NCBI GenBank assembly: GCA_030613165.1
Contig: JAUWMN010000104.1
Span: 1-6,417, forward strand
Length of the DNA: 6,417 bases
DNA from: Desulfobacterales bacterium
Lineage (GTDB): Bacteria > Desulfobacterota > Desulfobacteria > Desulfobacterales > C00003106
Direction: 5' to 3'
This document shows positions 5,869 to 6,417 of this stretch, one piece after another (positions within the stretch are counted from its first letter, which is position 1; every line of letters begins with the position of its first letter). The translations under genes and the position numbers were made by a program. The notes beneath the pieces were generated by a model. It searched no databases. It saw only the letters and a list, made by a program, of their open reading frames with translations, and was not told the origin of the DNA.

Positions 5869-6081
5869 ATGAATCGACTCCCACGACTCAACAAGAAGGT
5901 CATATCTGTTTCGTCATTAGATGACATCGAAGAAGAAAAAAAGTTCTGGGCGTCGAAAGGACCGCTGGAACGGATAGAAGCTATTGAACTACAGCGGAGA
6001 ATGGTTTATGGCCATGATAGAGCTACATCCAGACTTCAAAGAATTCTTGAGACTTCTGAACTCCCAAAGTTGAGTGCTTGA
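5869..6081 (+). CDS. Small antitoxin-like protein of a nucleotidyltransferase pair
   Basis: A 70-residue cytoplasmic protein with no signal peptide or membrane segment. I recognise the pattern, not a named family: a short basic start (RLNKKVISVSSLDD), an acidic patch, a tryptophan (FWASKGPLERIEAIELQRR) and then VYGHDRATSRLQRILE. From memory, small proteins with this layout lie directly upstream of nucleotidyltransferase-like genes and are taken to be antitoxins or partners. The ATG has a full AGGAGG at 5859-5864 with a short four-base spacer. The stop codon (6079-6081) overlaps TTG at 6078 as TTGA, and from there an in-frame tail of the expected partner begins within five codons. The catalytic body of that partner is missing. 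The gene itself shows no frameshift and looks intact, so it may be a kept orphan antitoxin or a recent leftover. Confidence 0.7.
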   Translation: MNRLPRLNKKVISVSSLDDIEEEKKFWASKGPLERIEAIELQRRMVYGHDRATSRLQRILETSELPKLSA

Positions 6082-6182
6082 TCCGTTGGCGGCTTAATTT
6101 TCTCTCACTCGAAGATCTTAAGGCAAACAAACGAGCGTGTGGTAGACACAAAGACCTTGAAGACCTGCAACATCTTACATAA
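6078..6182 (+). pseudogene. Remnant B: last part of the deleted nucleotidyltransferase-like partner
   Basis: This frame starts at a TTG overlapping the stop of the 70-residue gene and runs to TAA at 6180-6182. From 6093 it reads LNF, LSLEDLKANKRA, CGRHKDL and EDLQHLT, then stop. This is a natural-looking C-terminus for small nucleotidyltransferase-like proteins that pair with such 70-residue partners. The P-loop-free polymerase-beta catalytic part, usually well over 100 residues, is absent: only about 30 codons remain. Both ends of the original gene may survive, the start joined to the 3' end by an internal deletion. It shares 61 of 65 bases with remnant A. A 34-residue peptide could still be made by coupling, but activity is unlikely. 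Confidence 0.65.
6094..6158 (+). repeat. 65-bp direct repeat, copy 2
   Basis: Partner of 4391-4455, differing at four positions. Here the reading frame continues past the repeat to a proper stop, so this copy keeps the original 3' end and copy 1 is the one cut short. Confidence 0.95.
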
Positions 6183-6185
6183 CAA

Positions 6186-6210
6186 GCCGTCCACAAAGAC
6201 GAGGCCTTTT
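6186..6210 (+). terminator. Weak terminator-like hairpin after remnant B
   Basis: GCCGTC (6186-6191) can pair with GACGAGGC (6198-6205) with a two-base bulge, followed by CTTTT. It lies four bases after the stop of remnant B. The bulge and the short T run make it weak. Confidence 0.25.
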
Positions 6211-6291
6211 AACAACATGATATTTTTCTTTAAATTTTATTTTAATAGATTTTAAATGGGGTAGTTTTACATACCAAAGGGGACAATAAAA

Positions 6292-6417
6292 ATGAAAAGA
6301 CTTTCGGAATGGCCCCATGGGACACTGGAGAAAAAGCTGTTAGAAAGATGCCACGATATTGTAGCCGGCATAGAACCTGAGGCGGAGGTCTTCCTGTACG
6401 GATCGCGTGCGAGAGGC
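6292..6417 (+). CDS. Nucleotidyltransferase domain protein, 5' part only (cut by window end)
   Basis: The frame opens at ATG 6292 and stays open for 42 codons to the window edge. The N-terminal helix (LEKKLLERCHDIVAGIEPEAE) leads into VFLYGSRARG, the first motif of polymerase-beta-type nucleotidyltransferases, where the Gly-Ser loop holds the triphosphate; the DxD metal ligands would follow just past the edge. This class includes the MNT antitoxins of HEPN/MNT pairs and related nucleotidyltransferase enzymes. The start is supported by AAAGGGGA (6276-6283) eight bases upstream. An AT-rich stretch (about 6218-6256) precedes it and probably carries its promoter, but no clear hexamer pair stands out. 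It does not look like the lost partner of the 70-residue gene, which ends upstream in remnant B. Product and partner need the sequence to the right. Confidence 0.75.
   Translation, partial: MKRLSEWPHGTLEKKLLERCHDIVAGIEPEAEVFLYGSRARG

Noticed and set aside
4391..6158. Direct repeats as target-site duplications or ends of a transposon
   Set aside because: 65 bp is far too long for a usual target duplication, no transposase is present, and the repeat makes sense as protein-coding sequence.
6180..6215. AACAAGCC...TTTTAAC stretch as an integron attC site
   Set aside because: The ends loosely recall attC core boxes, but paired inner boxes and a proper spacer are absent, and no integrase is in view. 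A weak terminator reading fits as well.
1..6417. CRISPR array, tRNA or rRNA genes
   Set aside because: I saw no regularly spaced repeats and no cloverleaf or rRNA-like sequence on either strand.

Overview
The window joins a chromosomal housekeeping segment (about 1-4300) to an accessory segment (about 4300-6417). The likely host is a Gram-negative anaerobe of the Desulfobacterota (former Deltaproteobacteria). This is inferred from an IspH protein fused to a UbiA-like membrane domain, a stand-alone IMP cyclohydrolase instead of bifunctional PurH, a DUF3842 gene next to a CooT-like gene, and an ECF sigma / zinc-binding anti-sigma pair. The assignment rests on recall of gene neighbourhoods, not on a search.

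Region 1 (1-1256, + strand) holds an ECF sigma factor and a single-pass zinc-binding anti-sigma factor whose genes overlap by ATGA. Region 2 (1261-4222, - strand) is a tight four-gene operon read from right to left: IMP cyclohydrolase, DUF3842 protein, CooT-like protein, IspH-UbiA fusion. The first two genes overlap by one base (TGATG), the next two by eight bases, and the last gap is 13 bases. The two regions converge with only four bases between stop codons, and an 8-bp-stem inverted repeat covers both stops.

Region 3 (about 4223-6417, + strand) looks like an accessory site with repeated gain and loss of toxin-antitoxin-like genes. It holds an AAA ATPase with a DUF4143 C-terminal domain, with a consensus -10 box placed so that its mRNA should be leaderless and a 31-bp near-perfect palindrome over the -35 region. 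Next come a 70-residue antitoxin-like gene and the start of a polymerase-beta-type nucleotidyltransferase cut by the window edge. A 65-bp direct repeat (61 of 65 identical, offset 1703 bp) lies before the ATPase gene and after the 70-residue gene. Both copies translate in frame as the conserved C-terminal tail of a nucleotidyltransferase-like protein (core LSLEDLKANKRA, then RHKDL), so the repeat appears to be two decayed 3' ends of the same kind of gene. The 70-residue gene thus seems to have lost nearly all of its partner.

The observations I rate highest are the paired partner-gene remnants, the loss of all three aspartates of the first metal-binding motif in the UbiA-like half of the fusion, and the leaderless palindrome-covered promoter of the ATPase gene. 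I do not see a complete undescribed system in the window; the right-hand module continues beyond its end.
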